A stretch of DNA of 64,000 bases from Actinomyces naeslundii (GCF_001956585.1 NZ_MSRR01000011.1:1-64000); one strand, 5' to 3'. Shown: positions 17,228 through 26,398, counted from the stretch's first letter. Notes: generated by a model not told the origin, from the sequence alone. Translations and numbers: made by a program.

Positions 17228-18256
17228 TCAGCGCCCCAGGGATGAGGCTCGCACGACGAGCTCTGGCTCCAGGACCACGCTGTGGGCCTCGGTTCCGGTG
17301 GCTGCCCCGACCTGTGATCCGTCGTCGGACGTGAGCCCGGCGCGTCGGCACACCAGATCCACGGCCCGCTCGCCCAGGAGGTCCTCGGGCTGGTCGACGC
17401 TGGTCAGTGAGAATTCCTCGCGCAGGGCCAGGTAGGTGTTGTCGTAGGAGGCCAGGGCGACGTCGACCCCGGGTTCACGGCGACTCTCGCGCAGGACGGG
17501 CACGGCGTCGATGGCCAGGACGTCGTTGTGAATGACCAGGCCCAGCGGCTCGGGGTGGTCCTGCAGGACCGCCCGGGTGGCGGGGCCCGCGTCCTCGCCG
17601 CAGCTGCGTACCTCGAAGGCCAGACCGGCCGCGTCAGCGGCACGGGCCAGCGAGTGCTCACGGTCGTGTCGGGAGGCCGCGTCGGTCAGGCGCGGGCCGA
17701 TGTAGCACATGGTGCGCATGCCCAGGGCTGCCAGATGGTCGACGACGAGGCGCGCGGCGGCCTCCTCATCAACCCGCACGGAGTCGACCCGCCCGCCGGG
17801 ACTGCGTCGCCCGATGACGCATACGGGCACTTCCTCGCCGATGGCCACCAGGTCCTCGCCGGGCAGCCAGGGTGAGACGAAGATGATGCCCGCAACGCGC
17901 ACGCCGAGCAGACTCTCGACGGCCTGGTGCAGGACCTCGGGCTGATCGGAGCCGACCGTGACGAACAGGGTGAGGCCGCGCCGGGCGGCCGCCCGTCCCA
18001 GGCAGGCCGCGACCTGCTCGAAGAAGGCGTTGCGCAGGTTGGGCAGTACCAGGCCGATGATGCTCGAGCGCTTCCGGGCCAGCGAGGAGGCCGAGACGTT
18101 GACCCGGTAGCCGAGAGAGGCGGCCACCTCCTCAATGCGCTCGCGGGTGCCGGCGGCGACCTTGGGGGAACCGCTCAGGGCAAGTGAGACCAGGCTGCGC
18201 GAGACCCCGGCGGCGCGGGCGACGTCGCTCTGGGTGGCGGCATGGGCCTTGGACAC
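17228..18256 (-). CDS. LacI-family transcriptional regulator
   Basis: A 342-residue repressor-type protein. The N-terminal helix-turn-helix (TQSDVARAAGVSRSLVSLAL, residues 8-27) and hinge helix are followed by a periplasmic-binding-protein-like effector domain from about residue 65 (SIIGLVLPNLRNAFF), ending with the SVDQPEDLLGERAVDL signature. It probably senses a sugar or cyclitol. It sits between repeat copy A and a small membrane gene. Its likely target is the perfect CG-centred palindrome at 16317-16330 in front of the neighbouring dehydrogenase operon; this is inference. Confidence 0.9.
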   Translation of the reverse strand: MSKAHAATQSDVARAAGVSRSLVSLALSGSPKVAAGTRERIEEVAASLGYRVNVSASSLARKRSSIIGLVLPNLRNAFFEQVAACLGRAAARRGLTLFVTVGSDQPEVLHQAVESLLGVRVAGIIFVSPWLPGEDLVAIGEEVPVCVIGRRSPGGRVDSVRVDEEAAARLVVDHLAALGMRTMCYIGPRLTDAASRHDREHSLARAADAAGLAFEVRSCGEDAGPATRAVLQDHPEPLGLVIHNDVLAIDAVPVLRESRREPGVDVALASYDNTYLALREEFSLTSVDQPEDLLGERAVDLVCRRAGLTSDDGSQVGAATGTEAHSVVLEPELVVRASSLGR

Positions 18257-18353
18257 CGTCTCATCCTGCTTCCTGCGGCGCCGGGCTGTCTACTGCGGGG
18301 CGTGCTCGTGTGCGCGCCCGAATAGTGCGCAGGCTACAGGCCGACAGGCTGGG

Positions 18354-18827
18354 TCAAGGGTGAGCCGGAACGGTGCGCAGCAGCGTGGCGATCCCGGAGA
18401 TGCCCAGGAAGATGAGTGCCGTCGCGGGGAGGGTCGCGCTGAGCAGGTAGTCCCAAAGAGTAGTGTGCTGGGTCGTCAGCCCGATCCCGTGAAGCAGCCC
18501 GAGAGCCGCTGCTCCTGCGCCGATCGAGAGGATTGAGACTGCGGCTCGCAGCGCCCGTCTGGCAGCCGGCCAGGGGGTGACGAGCTGCAGCGGGGGCAGG
18601 GCCGCCCAGGCAGTGATCCCGGTAATGCCGCAGACGAGTGCGCTCGAGGCGGGCGAGTCGTCCTTGAGCAGGTTTTCAAGCATCCCCTGGCCCGCGACGA
18701 CCCAGAAGAGGACGCAGTAGGCGACCAGCAGACCGTCGCTCCAGGTGAGGCGGGGATTCTCGCGCTCCCAGCGGGGGACATCGGAGAAGAACCCATTCAC
18801 TGTGCCTGAAACCCGTATCGAGGACAC
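18354..18827 (-). CDS. unknown four-helix membrane protein
   Basis: A 157-residue protein with four predicted membrane helices (about residues 32-50, 62-80, 92-112 and 130-150) and a short polar N-terminus. No family recognised. The GTG start at 18827 has a strong ribosome site (AGGAGG). It stands 97 bases upstream of the LacI gene on the same strand and follows a terminator. Nothing in its own sequence shows a role in inositol use. Confidence 0.65.
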   Translation of the reverse strand: MSSIRVSGTVNGFFSDVPRWERENPRLTWSDGLLVAYCVLFWVVAGQGMLENLLKDDSPASSALVCGITGITAWAALPPLQLVTPWPAARRALRAAVSILSIGAGAAALGLLHGIGLTTQHTTLWDYLLSATLPATALIFLGISGIATLLRTVPAHP

Positions 18828-18978
18828 GACCTTTCCTCCTGTGCGTCATCGCGGTCAAGAGTGCCCTTTCCAGAATAAGACCACCGGTTCGCCCGTGCGA
18901 AGGGTGACGGTTGTCGGGCCCCGGCGGACCGGGCTGATCGCTCTGGTCGACGTCCTCAGGCCGCCTGGGAACGACGAC

Positions 18979-19004
18979 GCTCCCGACCGGCGGTGGTCGG
19001 GAGC
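18979..19004. terminator. hairpin between iolE and the small membrane gene
   Basis: GCTCCCGACC (18979-18988) and GGTCGGGAGC (18995-19004) form a 10-bp perfect stem with a 6-base loop, 67 bases beyond the iolE stop. It probably reinforces termination after iolE. Confidence 0.55.
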
Positions 19005-19027
19005 ATCGAGGTGAGGCGTCAGCCGGT

Positions 19028-19062
19028 GGGGTGCGCACGGAGGGGGAGTCCGTGCGCGCCCC
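19028..19062 (-). terminator. iolE terminator
   Basis: Stem 19028-19041 pairs with 19049-19062 (14 bp including one G-T pair) with a 7-base loop, nine bases past the iolE stop. Confidence 0.65.
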
Positions 19063-19070
19063 GCGACGTC

Positions 19071-19997
19071 TCAGGCCTTGAAGAGTGTGCCCTCAAGGTA
19101 GGCGCGCGCCTTGCGGGCGTACTCCAGGGGGTTGGCGATGGCCGGGTCCTGCTCGGCCTCCACCAGGATCCAGTTGCGGTAGCCGTGGTCCACCAGGAAC
19201 TTGTAGGGCACGGTGAAGTCGATCGTGCCGTCGCCGGGAACGGTGAACATGCCGGCCAGGAAGGAGTCGAGGAAGGAGCGCTCGGCAGCCTTGGACTCCG
19301 CCATCTTCTCGGGGCGCACGTCCTTGAAGTGGACGTGCTTGATGCGGTCGATGGTGGCCTCCAGCAGGCCCATGACGTCGCCGTCGCCCACGTAGGCGTG
19401 GCCGGTGTCGAACAGGAGGGAGACCTTGGCCGGGTCGGTCAGCTCCATGAGACGGATGGTCTCCTCCTTGGTCTGGATGACCGTGCCCAGGTGGTGGTGG
19501 TAGACGAGCTCGAGGCCGTGGGCGTGGGCGACGTCGCCCAGGCGGTTGAGGCCCTCGGCCAGGACCGGCCACTGCTCCTCGGTGAGCACCGGCTTGTTGG
19601 TGAAGATGCAGACGTCACGGATGCCCTGGACCGAGCCGGTCTGCTCGGAGACGACGACGCGGGTGGCGCCCAGGTACTCCAGGTAGGCGCAGGTGGCCTC
19701 GAACTCGGGGATGACGGCCTCGACGCCGTCGCGCAGGATGAAGGAGGAGAACCACTGGGCGACGATCTTGATGCCACGGGCGTCGGCGGCGGCCTTGACC
19801 TCCTCCTTGGGCGGGAAGAAACCGGCGCACTCGGTTCCGGCGAAGCCGGTGTCGGCCAGGTCGAGGAGCATGTCCTCCAGGGTGTTGAAGGCACCGACCT
19901 CGGGGATGTCGTCGTTGCGCCAGGTGATCGGGTGCATGCCCCAGGAGATGCCGTGGGGGTCGGAGATTGCGGTTGCGGGGTCGAGTGAGAAGGACAT
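19071..19997 (-). CDS. iolE: myo-inosose-2 dehydratase
   Basis: A 308-residue TIM-barrel enzyme that dehydrates 2-keto-myo-inositol (scyllo-inosose) to 3D-(3,5/4)-trihydroxycyclohexane-1,2-dione, the substrate of IolD. It tracks known IolE proteins closely: PITWRNDDIPEVG near the N-terminus, AGFFPPKEEV, AQWFSSF, VVVSEQTGSVQG, LVYHHHLGTVIQT, LLFDTGHAYVGDGD, HVHFKDVRP, GMFTVPGDGTIDF and VEAEQDPA. These include the metal ligands (His/Asp/Glu) of the family. It has its own promoter with an overlapping IolR-type operator at 20190-20219 and its own terminator, so it is a single-gene unit apart from the iolCBD operon. Confidence 0.95.
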   Translation of the reverse strand: MSFSLDPATAISDPHGISWGMHPITWRNDDIPEVGAFNTLEDMLLDLADTGFAGTECAGFFPPKEEVKAAADARGIKIVAQWFSSFILRDGVEAVIPEFEATCAYLEYLGATRVVVSEQTGSVQGIRDVCIFTNKPVLTEEQWPVLAEGLNRLGDVAHAHGLELVYHHHLGTVIQTKEETIRLMELTDPAKVSLLFDTGHAYVGDGDVMGLLEATIDRIKHVHFKDVRPEKMAESKAAERSFLDSFLAGMFTVPGDGTIDFTVPYKFLVDHGYRNWILVEAEQDPAIANPLEYARKARAYLEGTLFKA

Positions 19998-20189
19998 CGT
20001 TGCTCCGTGTCTGGTTGAGGGGCTGGCCGGGTGTCTTGCCAGTGCGGTGGTAGTCAGTGATTCGGTGGTCAGTGGGTGAGTGGCGGGTCATGAGCCGGTG
20101 ACTGGTGTGCCGTCGGCTCGTGGTCGCGGTCGGGGCGCTCCCGGGAGGCGGGTGCCGGCGCCGGTGCCGGGCGATGGGCCCGTGCAACG

Positions 20190-20219
20190 AACCTAGCAAC
20201 AGGACTTTGTCCTGACAAG
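20190..20219 (-). promoter_or_regulatory. iolE promoter with overlapping IolR-type operator
   Basis: On the minus strand TTGTCA (-35, 20213-20218) and TAGGTT (-10, 20190-20195) are 17 bases apart. The -35 lies inside TTTGTCCTGACAAG (20206-20219), whose core TGTCCTGACA matches the IolR motif KGWCHTRACA perfectly. The arrangement implies repression by blocking polymerase. Confidence 0.75.
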
Positions 20220-20262
20220 CCCTTTTCGGGCCCTCCCGGGAGCGCGTGTCGCGGGGGTGGGG

Positions 20263-21918
20263 TCAGGAGTAGAGCTTCTCCATCTCGACCTCGATCTCCT
20301 CCAGGGACTTGTCCTTGGTCTCCGGCATGATCTTGAACAGGATGACGGCCACGACCAGGTTGAGCACACCGTAGATGGTGTAGGTGACGCCGCCGCCCAG
20401 GGTCTCCATCATGGGCGGGAAGGTCCAGGTGATGATGGCGTTGGCGGTCCACATGCAGAAGATCGCCGTGCCGTTCATGATGCCGCGGACGTTGGCCGGG
20501 AAGATCTCACCCATCATCGTCCACACGATGGTGCCGTTGGAGGACTGCACGATGAGCATGAAGACGGACATGAGCCCCAGGATGAGGTAGGCGGCCCAGG
20601 CGGGCGGGGTGGTGTGGTTCGCCATGTGCGGGGCGATGAAGAACTGGAAGGTCGCGGCGATGCCCAGCAGGGTGACGCCCACGCCGATGACGTCGCCGAT
20701 GAGCACCTGGCGACGACGGAACTTCAGGATGAGCCAGATGCCGATGGCCGAGCCGATGACCGACATGACGCCGTTGGCCACCTGGGCGGTGATGGACGCG
20801 GAGGTGGACATGCCGGCGTACTCCAGCACCTTGGGGGCGTAGTACATGACGGTGTTGACGCCGGTGGTCTGGTTGACCACGGCCAGGAAGATGCCGACCA
20901 GGAGCAGCTTGCGCAGCCAGGGCGTGGCCATGACGTGGCTGAAGCCCTTGCGCTGGGACTCCTCCTGCTTCTCGTGCTGACGAGCCTCGACCATCTCCAT
21001 GATCTCGTCCTCGATGGAGCCGTCCTTCTCTGGGACGCGCACGCGCTTGAGGGAGCCGATGGCGTCGTAGAGGCGCTCCTTGGCCAGGTACCAGCGCGAG
21101 GACTCGGGCATGAGTCGGATCCCGATCCACAGGGCCACGGCCGGGATGGAGCACAGGACCAGCATGTAGCGCCAGGCCTCGCCGTTACCGGCGCTGATGC
21201 TGAGCTGGTCGAGGAAGGCGTGGTACTCGGCCCCGCTCATTGAACCGCCCTTGGAGGCCTGGAGCTTGGTGATCTCATCGAAGACGTAGGTGCCCGGGGA
21301 GAAGTGCCCGCTGGGGTCGTTGGCGATGGTGATCTTCGGGCCGCCCTGGAGGGAGTTGATGATGGCGTTCATCGAGAAGGCGAGCAGCTGACCGGTGACG
21401 ATCATGAGCTGGTCGATGGCCACGATGGAACCGCGGATGCGTTTGGGCGCCGTCTCCGCCAGGTAGACGGGGACGGTTGCGGAGGCGGCTCCGACGGCGA
21501 AGCCCAGGACGACGCGGAAGGGGTACATGACCCACACGTTGGGGGCGATGGTGGTTCCGATCGCGCCGATGAAGAACAGGGCGGCCAGGACCGTGATGTT
21601 GTGCCGCCGGCCCCAGCGGTCCGACATGAGCCCGCCCAGCAGCGCGCCCAGCGCGGCGCCGACCAGCAGGGTGCCGCCGATGGCGCCTTCCTCGAAGGAG
21701 GTCAGCTGGAGGCCCTTGGCGTCGAAGGGCATGTACATGTACGGCAGGGCGCCGGAGATGACGCCGGTGTCGTAGCCGAAGAGCAGCGAGCCGAGCGTGG
21801 CCACGGCGGCGATAGCGACGACGCCGCGGTGCTTGCCCGAGGCCGGGGTCTTGGCGACCGCCTCATTGAGCTCTTCCCTGGTGAGTCCGCGCAGGGACGT
21901 CGTGACTCCCTGTGACAT
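20263..21918 (-). CDS. iolT: sugar-porter MFS transporter, probable myo-inositol permease
   Basis: A 551-residue major facilitator of the sugar porter family. Signatures include LGSLLFGYDTGVISGAL in helix 1, DRWGRRHN after helix 2, PVYLAETAPKRIRGS, PESSRWYLAKERL after helix 6, QQ-like VNQTTGVNTVMYY in helix 7, and the C-terminal PETKDKSLEEIE. It is long because ~50 extra residues lie between helices 5 and 6 (TIANDPSGHFSPG region), which is unusual. It lies 115 bases downstream of a Gfo/Idh/MocA gene, separated by a strong hairpin, and ends just before the iolE promoter. Proton-coupled inositol or cyclitol uptake is inferred from family and context. Confidence 0.88.
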   Translation of the reverse strand: MSQGVTTSLRGLTREELNEAVAKTPASGKHRGVVAIAAVATLGSLLFGYDTGVISGALPYMYMPFDAKGLQLTSFEEGAIGGTLLVGAALGALLGGLMSDRWGRRHNITVLAALFFIGAIGTTIAPNVWVMYPFRVVLGFAVGAASATVPVYLAETAPKRIRGSIVAIDQLMIVTGQLLAFSMNAIINSLQGGPKITIANDPSGHFSPGTYVFDEITKLQASKGGSMSGAEYHAFLDQLSISAGNGEAWRYMLVLCSIPAVALWIGIRLMPESSRWYLAKERLYDAIGSLKRVRVPEKDGSIEDEIMEMVEARQHEKQEESQRKGFSHVMATPWLRKLLLVGIFLAVVNQTTGVNTVMYYAPKVLEYAGMSTSASITAQVANGVMSVIGSAIGIWLILKFRRRQVLIGDVIGVGVTLLGIAATFQFFIAPHMANHTTPPAWAAYLILGLMSVFMLIVQSSNGTIVWTMMGEIFPANVRGIMNGTAIFCMWTANAIITWTFPPMMETLGGGVTYTIYGVLNLVVAVILFKIMPETKDKSLEEIEVEMEKLYS

Positions 21919-21935
21919 AGGGGGTCTCCTCTCAG

Positions 21936-21959
21936 CCCTGCGGCGACAGTGCCGCAGGG
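21936..21959 (-). terminator. intercistronic hairpin upstream of iolT
   Basis: CCCTGCGGC and GCCGCAGGG form a 9-bp perfect stem with a 6-base loop between the dehydrogenase gene (22034) and the transporter start (21918). It could be a partial terminator or an mRNA-processing stop. Confidence 0.55.
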
Positions 21960-22033
21960 GGTCGTAGTGATAGGTGGTGATGGTGGAATGAAGGATGGGG
22001 TGAGCCGGCTCGGCTCGGAGCGCTCGGCGCGTC

Positions 22034-23230
22034 TCAGGCGTCGAAGGTGGTCCGGCCCTCGACGCGGGGCACCTCGTGCCACTGGCCGTCGGCAGCCGAG
22101 GCGACGACGGCCTCGTCGACCTCCGCGGCGCACCAGGCGTCGGCGGCCGAGGGGGCGACCTGCTCGCCGGTGATGATCGACTCGATGAACTGAGCAGCCT
22201 CGATGGCCTTCATGTCGTCAAAGCCCATGGAGGTGCCGATGGCCGGCTGGAAGCGCTGCCACTGGCCCCACTGGGGGCCGGCCATGGCGCGGGTGTAGCC
22301 GTGGGAGGCGCCGCCGTCGAGCACGGGGCAGATCTCCAGCTCGTTGAGGCGCTCGAAGTTCCAGCGGGCCGAGCCCTTCGTGCCGTAGACCTCGACGACG
22401 TACTCGGCGCGTGGGCCCACGCTGACGCGGGAGGACTCCATGGTGCCGACGGTGCCGTTCTCGAAGCGCACCAGCATGGAGACGTAGTCCTCGTTCTCCA
22501 CCGGACCCACCTCGTCGCCGATCTCGAAGCCGGAGTGGCCGATGCCCATCTTGGTGGGAATGGGGCGCTCGGTGATGAAGGTGTCGGTGACTGCGGTGAC
22601 CGAGGCGATGCGTCCCACGATGTACTGGGCCAGGTCCGCTCCGTGGCTCATGAGGTCGGGGACGACGCCGGCCCCGGCCTTCTCCTTCGACGCCCTCCAG
22701 GTCAGGGGGCCCAGAGGGGAGGAGTTGTAGTCGGCGATGAACCACACGCGCACGTTCGTGATGCGGCCGAGCTCGCCGCCTCGTACCAGGGAGCGCATGT
22801 ACTCGATCGCCGGGGTGTGTCGGTAGTTGAAGCCGACGGCGGTGACCAGGTCGGCCTTCTCGGCAGCCTGGGCGATCTCGCGGGACTGTGCGGCGCTGAC
22901 CCCCATGGGCTTCTCGATCCAGAAGGGCTTGCCGGCCTTGACGGCCGCCAGGGCCATCTCGTGGTGGAGGAAATTGGGGGCGCAGATGGAGACCGCCTCC
23001 ACCTCGGGGTCGGCCAGCAGGTCGTGGTAGTCGGCGTAGGCGCGTTCGAAGCCCAGGCTGTCCACTGCCTCCTGGCGTACCTGGTCCACCGGGTCGGCGG
23101 CCGCGACCAGGCGCGGAGTCACGCCCAGCTCGGGGAAGCGCTCGGCGATGGCGCGGTAGCTACGGGCATGAAGCCGTCCCATCCATCCCAGGGAGATGAC
23201 TCCGATGCCTAGTATTCTCTTGTCGGTCAT
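22034..23230 (-). CDS. Gfo/Idh/MocA-family oxidoreductase
   Basis: A 398-residue NAD(P)-dependent dehydrogenase. The Rossmann segment is GIGVISLGWMGRLHARSY (residues 8-25), the EKP motif is WIEKPMGVSA with K108, and the catalytic-domain motif is VPDLMSHGADLAQYIVG. ATG 23230 has an AAAGGA site and is preferred over an upstream in-frame TTG. It leads a unit with the inositol-type transporter and has an IolR-type operator over its -35. Related enzymes in actinobacterial inositol clusters oxidise inositol stereoisomers, but the exact substrate is unknown. A LacI gene is divergent from it. Confidence 0.88.
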   Translation of the reverse strand: MTDKRILGIGVISLGWMGRLHARSYRAIAERFPELGVTPRLVAAADPVDQVRQEAVDSLGFERAYADYHDLLADPEVEAVSICAPNFLHHEMALAAVKAGKPFWIEKPMGVSAAQSREIAQAAEKADLVTAVGFNYRHTPAIEYMRSLVRGGELGRITNVRVWFIADYNSSPLGPLTWRASKEKAGAGVVPDLMSHGADLAQYIVGRIASVTAVTDTFITERPIPTKMGIGHSGFEIGDEVGPVENEDYVSMLVRFENGTVGTMESSRVSVGPRAEYVVEVYGTKGSARWNFERLNELEICPVLDGGASHGYTRAMAGPQWGQWQRFQPAIGTSMGFDDMKAIEAAQFIESIITGEQVAPSAADAWCAAEVDEAVVASAADGQWHEVPRVEGRTTFDA

Positions 23231-23322
23231 TACGGTCCTTTCCGACAACACTGTCGGCTGCTGCGTGTGTGGAGGTGTATCCGGAGGCCCCGGGAAACAC
23301 TCGTCGTTAATGACGTCTCAGA

Positions 23323-23352
23323 AACATATCAGAGTGACTTTGTCCTGACAAG
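23323..23352 (-). promoter_or_regulatory. dehydrogenase/iolT promoter with IolR-type operator
   Basis: On the minus strand TTGTCA (-35, 23346-23351) and TATGTT (-10, 23323-23328) are 17 bases apart. TTTGTCCTGACAAG (23339-23352) covers the -35 exactly as at iolE. The rest of the 398-base divergent region up to the LacI start holds a weak TGAAT/ATTCA repeat (23361-23374) and nothing else clear. Confidence 0.75.
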
Positions 23353-23628
23353 ATGAAGGTTGAATGAAAATTCATCCAGTGTGACCCGGGATGTTGGTCG
23401 GACTCGCCCGAGCGGCCTTCATCCGCCTGCCGGTGCGGGGTGCGTGCTGCTCGACCGTATCGCGGGTGCGGTCCGGGCGGGCTGATTGCGGGCCTACGAG
23501 TGGCCATCTACCTGCTGAAATGGCGTCGTCGGATAGGATGGGGCGAACGGTGCCCGAGGTCGGGTGCCGGGTCTCGCGCAACGTGCGGGATCTGTAGGCA
23601 CAACGGTGTGGAAAGGAAGGCGTCTGCG

Positions 23629-24684
23629 GTGCAAGGACCTCGAGGACGCGATGGCCGGGTCACGATCAGGACCGTGGCCGAGCACGCCGGCCGTTCCATC
23701 TCCACCGTCTCGGCGGCACTCAACGGCTCCGACGGCGTCGCCGAGAAGACCCGCGAGGAGATCCTGCGCATCGCCGCCGAGCTCGGTTATCAGGCGGACC
23801 CGCGCGCCCAGTTCCTGCGCCGTAGCCACACCGGGCTCATCGGGGCCAGCTTCGCCATCGGGCAGGCCTACCAAGGGCTCATCGTGGACGGGCTCTTCCA
23901 AGCGGCCTCCACTCTGGGGCACGCGCTGGTCCTGGCCACCTCCACCCCGCACCGCGGCGTGGCCGATGGGCTGCGCTCCCTGCTGCTGGAGCGCTGCGAA
24001 GGCATCATCCTCATCGACCCCGACATCTCCATGGACGCCCTGGCTCACATCGTGGACCGCACCCCGGCGGTGCTCATCGGCAGCAGCACCGAGCTGAGTG
24101 ACGTCGATGAGATCCACTCCCGCGACGACGTCGGCATCCAGCTGCTCGTCGATCACCTCATAGGCACTGGGCGGCGCCGCATCACCCACGTGGACGGTGG
24201 GGCGGAGACCGCCGCGAGGCGGCGGGTCGAGCGCTTCGGCCAGGCCATGGAGCAGCGCGGGCTGGCGGACAGCGCCCAGGTGGTGCCCGGAGGAGGCGAT
24301 GAGGACAGTGGTGCCAGAGCGGTCCAGCACCTCATTGAGTCCGGTGAGCTGCCCGAGGCCCTGCTGTGCTTCAACGACCACTGCGCTGTCGGGGCCCTCA
24401 TGGAGTTGCGCCGCCAAGGCGTGCGCGTCCCGCAGGACGTGGCAGTCACCGGCTATGACGGCATTCCGGTGACGGCGGCCACGGCCTTCTCCCTGACCAC
24501 GGTGCGCCAAAACGCCGGCCTCATCGCCGAGGTAGCAGTGCGGGCGCTGCTGGCCCGTATGCACCCCGACCATGGCGGCCAGATCCCGGTGGGGGTCGCC
24601 GGTGCGGACCGGCGTCTGGGCGGGCACCTCTACCGGGTGGTACCCGAGCTCGTTGTTCGCGACACGACGGCCCGCGCCGCATGA
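23629..24684 (+). CDS. LacI-family transcriptional regulator
   Basis: A 351-residue regulator with helix-turn-helix VTIRTVAEHAGRSISTVSAAL near residues 11-31, a hinge helix, and a sugar-binding effector domain (HTGLIGASFAIGQAYQGL through VTGYDGIPVTAATAFSLTTV). The GTG at 23629 is chosen because AAGGAAGG lies 8 bases upstream and it places the DNA-binding domain at the normal distance. The frame is open further upstream but the extra residues are unlike the family. It is divergent from the dehydrogenase/iolT unit and is followed 102 bases later by an aldose 1-epimerase gene. Confidence 0.9.
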   Translation: MQGPRGRDGRVTIRTVAEHAGRSISTVSAALNGSDGVAEKTREEILRIAAELGYQADPRAQFLRRSHTGLIGASFAIGQAYQGLIVDGLFQAASTLGHALVLATSTPHRGVADGLRSLLLERCEGIILIDPDISMDALAHIVDRTPAVLIGSSTELSDVDEIHSRDDVGIQLLVDHLIGTGRRRITHVDGGAETAARRRVERFGQAMEQRGLADSAQVVPGGGDEDSGARAVQHLIESGELPEALLCFNDHCAVGALMELRRQGVRVPQDVAVTGYDGIPVTAATAFSLTTVRQNAGLIAEVAVRALLARMHPDHGGQIPVGVAGADRRLGGHLYRVVPELVVRDTTARAA

Positions 24685-24786
24685 ACGTCGGAACAGTGCC
24701 CGTGCGCTACGCGGTATGTGGCGTACGGTGATGACCTGGATGTCAGGACCGAGGGGTGCATGCCCCCGCACACTGGGACAGGAACC

Positions 24787-25749
24787 ATGATCAACGGAGA
24801 ACTCATCGACCTGGTCGCCGGCGACTATGAGGCGCGCATCGCCACGTCAGGCGCCATGCTCGTCCACCTGCGCAGGCAGGGACGCGACCTCATCATGCCC
24901 TTCGACGCCGAGGCCACGCTGCCCGCGGGCTGGCAGGGCAAGACCCTGTTGCCGTGGGCCAACCGCATCGCCGGCGCCCGCTACGACTACGGCGGTACCG
25001 AGTTCCTCGTGGCCTGCAACGAGCCGGCCAGCGGCTCCGCCCTTCACGGCCTGGCCGGCTGGATGGACTGGCAGGTCGTCGACGATGACCCCTCCGGCCC
25101 CGACGACGGCGCTCCACGCAGCCAGGTCGTTCTCGAGCTGAGCCTGCTCGCCTCCTACGGCTACCCCTGGAGCCTGGAGGTCAGCGCCTGCTTCCGGCTC
25201 GGCGCCGAGCGCGGACTGAGCATCACGGTGACCGCCACCAACGTCGGTGCGGCCAGGCCCGTCCCGCCGGTTCCCGGAGCCCCCGAGGTCGACGGCGAGC
25301 TCGGTCCCGCCCCCTACGGCGTCTCCTGCCACCCCTACCTGACGCGCTCGGTGCCCTTGGACGACTGCGTTCTGACCATCCCCGCCGGAGAGGTCCTCGA
25401 CGTCGACGAGCGCATGGCTCCCACGCACCGTCGCAGTGTGGAGGGCACCGACTGGGACTGGCGGGGCGGCCGGCTCGTCGGCGCCACCCGGACGGATAAC
25501 GCCTACACCGCCCTGCCCGAGGGCACCTGGCAGGTGAGCCTGCGCGGCGGGCAGGGGAACCGAGCCGTCGTCATGAGCTCGGACGTGCCCTGGGTGCAGG
25601 CCTACACCGCCGATGAGCTCGGCCGCCCCGGCGTGGCCATCGAGCCCATGACCTGCCCGCCCAACGCCTTCAACAGTGGAGAGGGCCTTGTCGCCCTGGC
25701 GGTGGGGCAGTCCCACTCCTTCACCTACCGCCTGCACGAGGAGGACTGA
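24787..25749 (+). CDS. aldose 1-epimerase family protein
   Basis: A 320-residue beta-sandwich enzyme of the galactose mutarotase superfamily. Visible motifs are LLPWANRIAGARYDYGG near residue 55, the catalytic-region ALHGLAGW, SCHPYLTRS with the second histidine, and the C-terminal catalytic glutamate in VAIEPMTCPPNAF. It would speed anomer exchange of a free sugar. The ATG at 24787 has AGGAACC before it. It lies downstream of a LacI gene, which may control it. Whether its substrate comes from the inositol pathway or another sugar is open. Confidence 0.87.
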   Translation: MINGELIDLVAGDYEARIATSGAMLVHLRRQGRDLIMPFDAEATLPAGWQGKTLLPWANRIAGARYDYGGTEFLVACNEPASGSALHGLAGWMDWQVVDDDPSGPDDGAPRSQVVLELSLLASYGYPWSLEVSACFRLGAERGLSITVTATNVGAARPVPPVPGAPEVDGELGPAPYGVSCHPYLTRSVPLDDCVLTIPAGEVLDVDERMAPTHRRSVEGTDWDWRGGRLVGATRTDNAYTALPEGTWQVSLRGGQGNRAVVMSSDVPWVQAYTADELGRPGVAIEPMTCPPNAFNSGEGLVALAVGQSHSFTYRLHEED

Positions 25750-25773
25750 GAACGCAATCCGCCTGCCGAGCCT

Positions 25774-26398
25774 GTCTTGTCTCCTCACTTCTGAGACGCT
25801 CGCTCGGGCGGGAATCCGGGGTGGGGCGGCTGCCCTGGAGGCGACGGCGGGTCGATGAAGGAGAGCCCGTGGGTCGTCGGTGCCCATGGCGCGGACATCA
25901 ACTCCGCACCGACGTCGAATCCCGACGAACAATCGCAGAATTCCAACGATCCCCGCTGTGAGCATCGACGCCCGGCCCGTTGATGTCCGCTGAGTGGACA
26001 CCGGGCCGCTGGCGGGAGCGACTCCACGGGGTCTTGGTGGTGAGGGTCGGGCACCTCTGCCCCATCCGCCCCACCTGGCCCCTGTCCCGGGTCCCGGTGG
26101 CACCGACGCAACGCTGCCCGGCCCGTCCTCCGCTCCCGGGACGGCCTACTCCACGAGGGCGGGGATCTACTGGCCAGGGGTTGTGCGTACTGCACGAAAG
26201 CCCGACCTACGTCGAGTACACACGAACCTCCTCCGGTAGCACCCCACCCTCGTGCATTGCGTCCAGGCGACGCCGGAAGCCACCTGGGCGACCGCACCCT
26301 GCCAGCGGAGCGAGCAGCGGCTCTCGCGCCTGGGAAACCGGCCCCACCGGTGTCTTGAGACGTCATGACATCCGAACTCTCAGAAGTCATAAGACAAC
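25774..26398 (-). repeat. non-coding repeat element, copy B, inverted
   Basis: This ~625-base non-coding stretch is a diverged inverted copy of the element at 16534-17217. Its ends are TCTTGTCTCCTCACTTCT (left) and, reversed, TGTTGTCTTATGACTTCT (right), the same two ends as copy A. Shared internal features, in reversed order, include the GTGCAGTAC-type arms and the TGCACGAGGG/CCCTCGTG arms. It lies between the aldose epimerase and iolG-type operons. No gene is supported in it. Confidence 0.7.

Noticed and set aside
16568-17245. 225-codon open frame inside repeat copy A
   Set aside because: The matching frame in copy B is broken by insertions and deletions; similarity is at DNA level and the composition does not look like protein.
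25785-26390. Open frame on the minus strand of repeat copy B
   Set aside because: Shares scattered residues with the copy A frame only because the DNA is repeated; no ribosome site or known domain.
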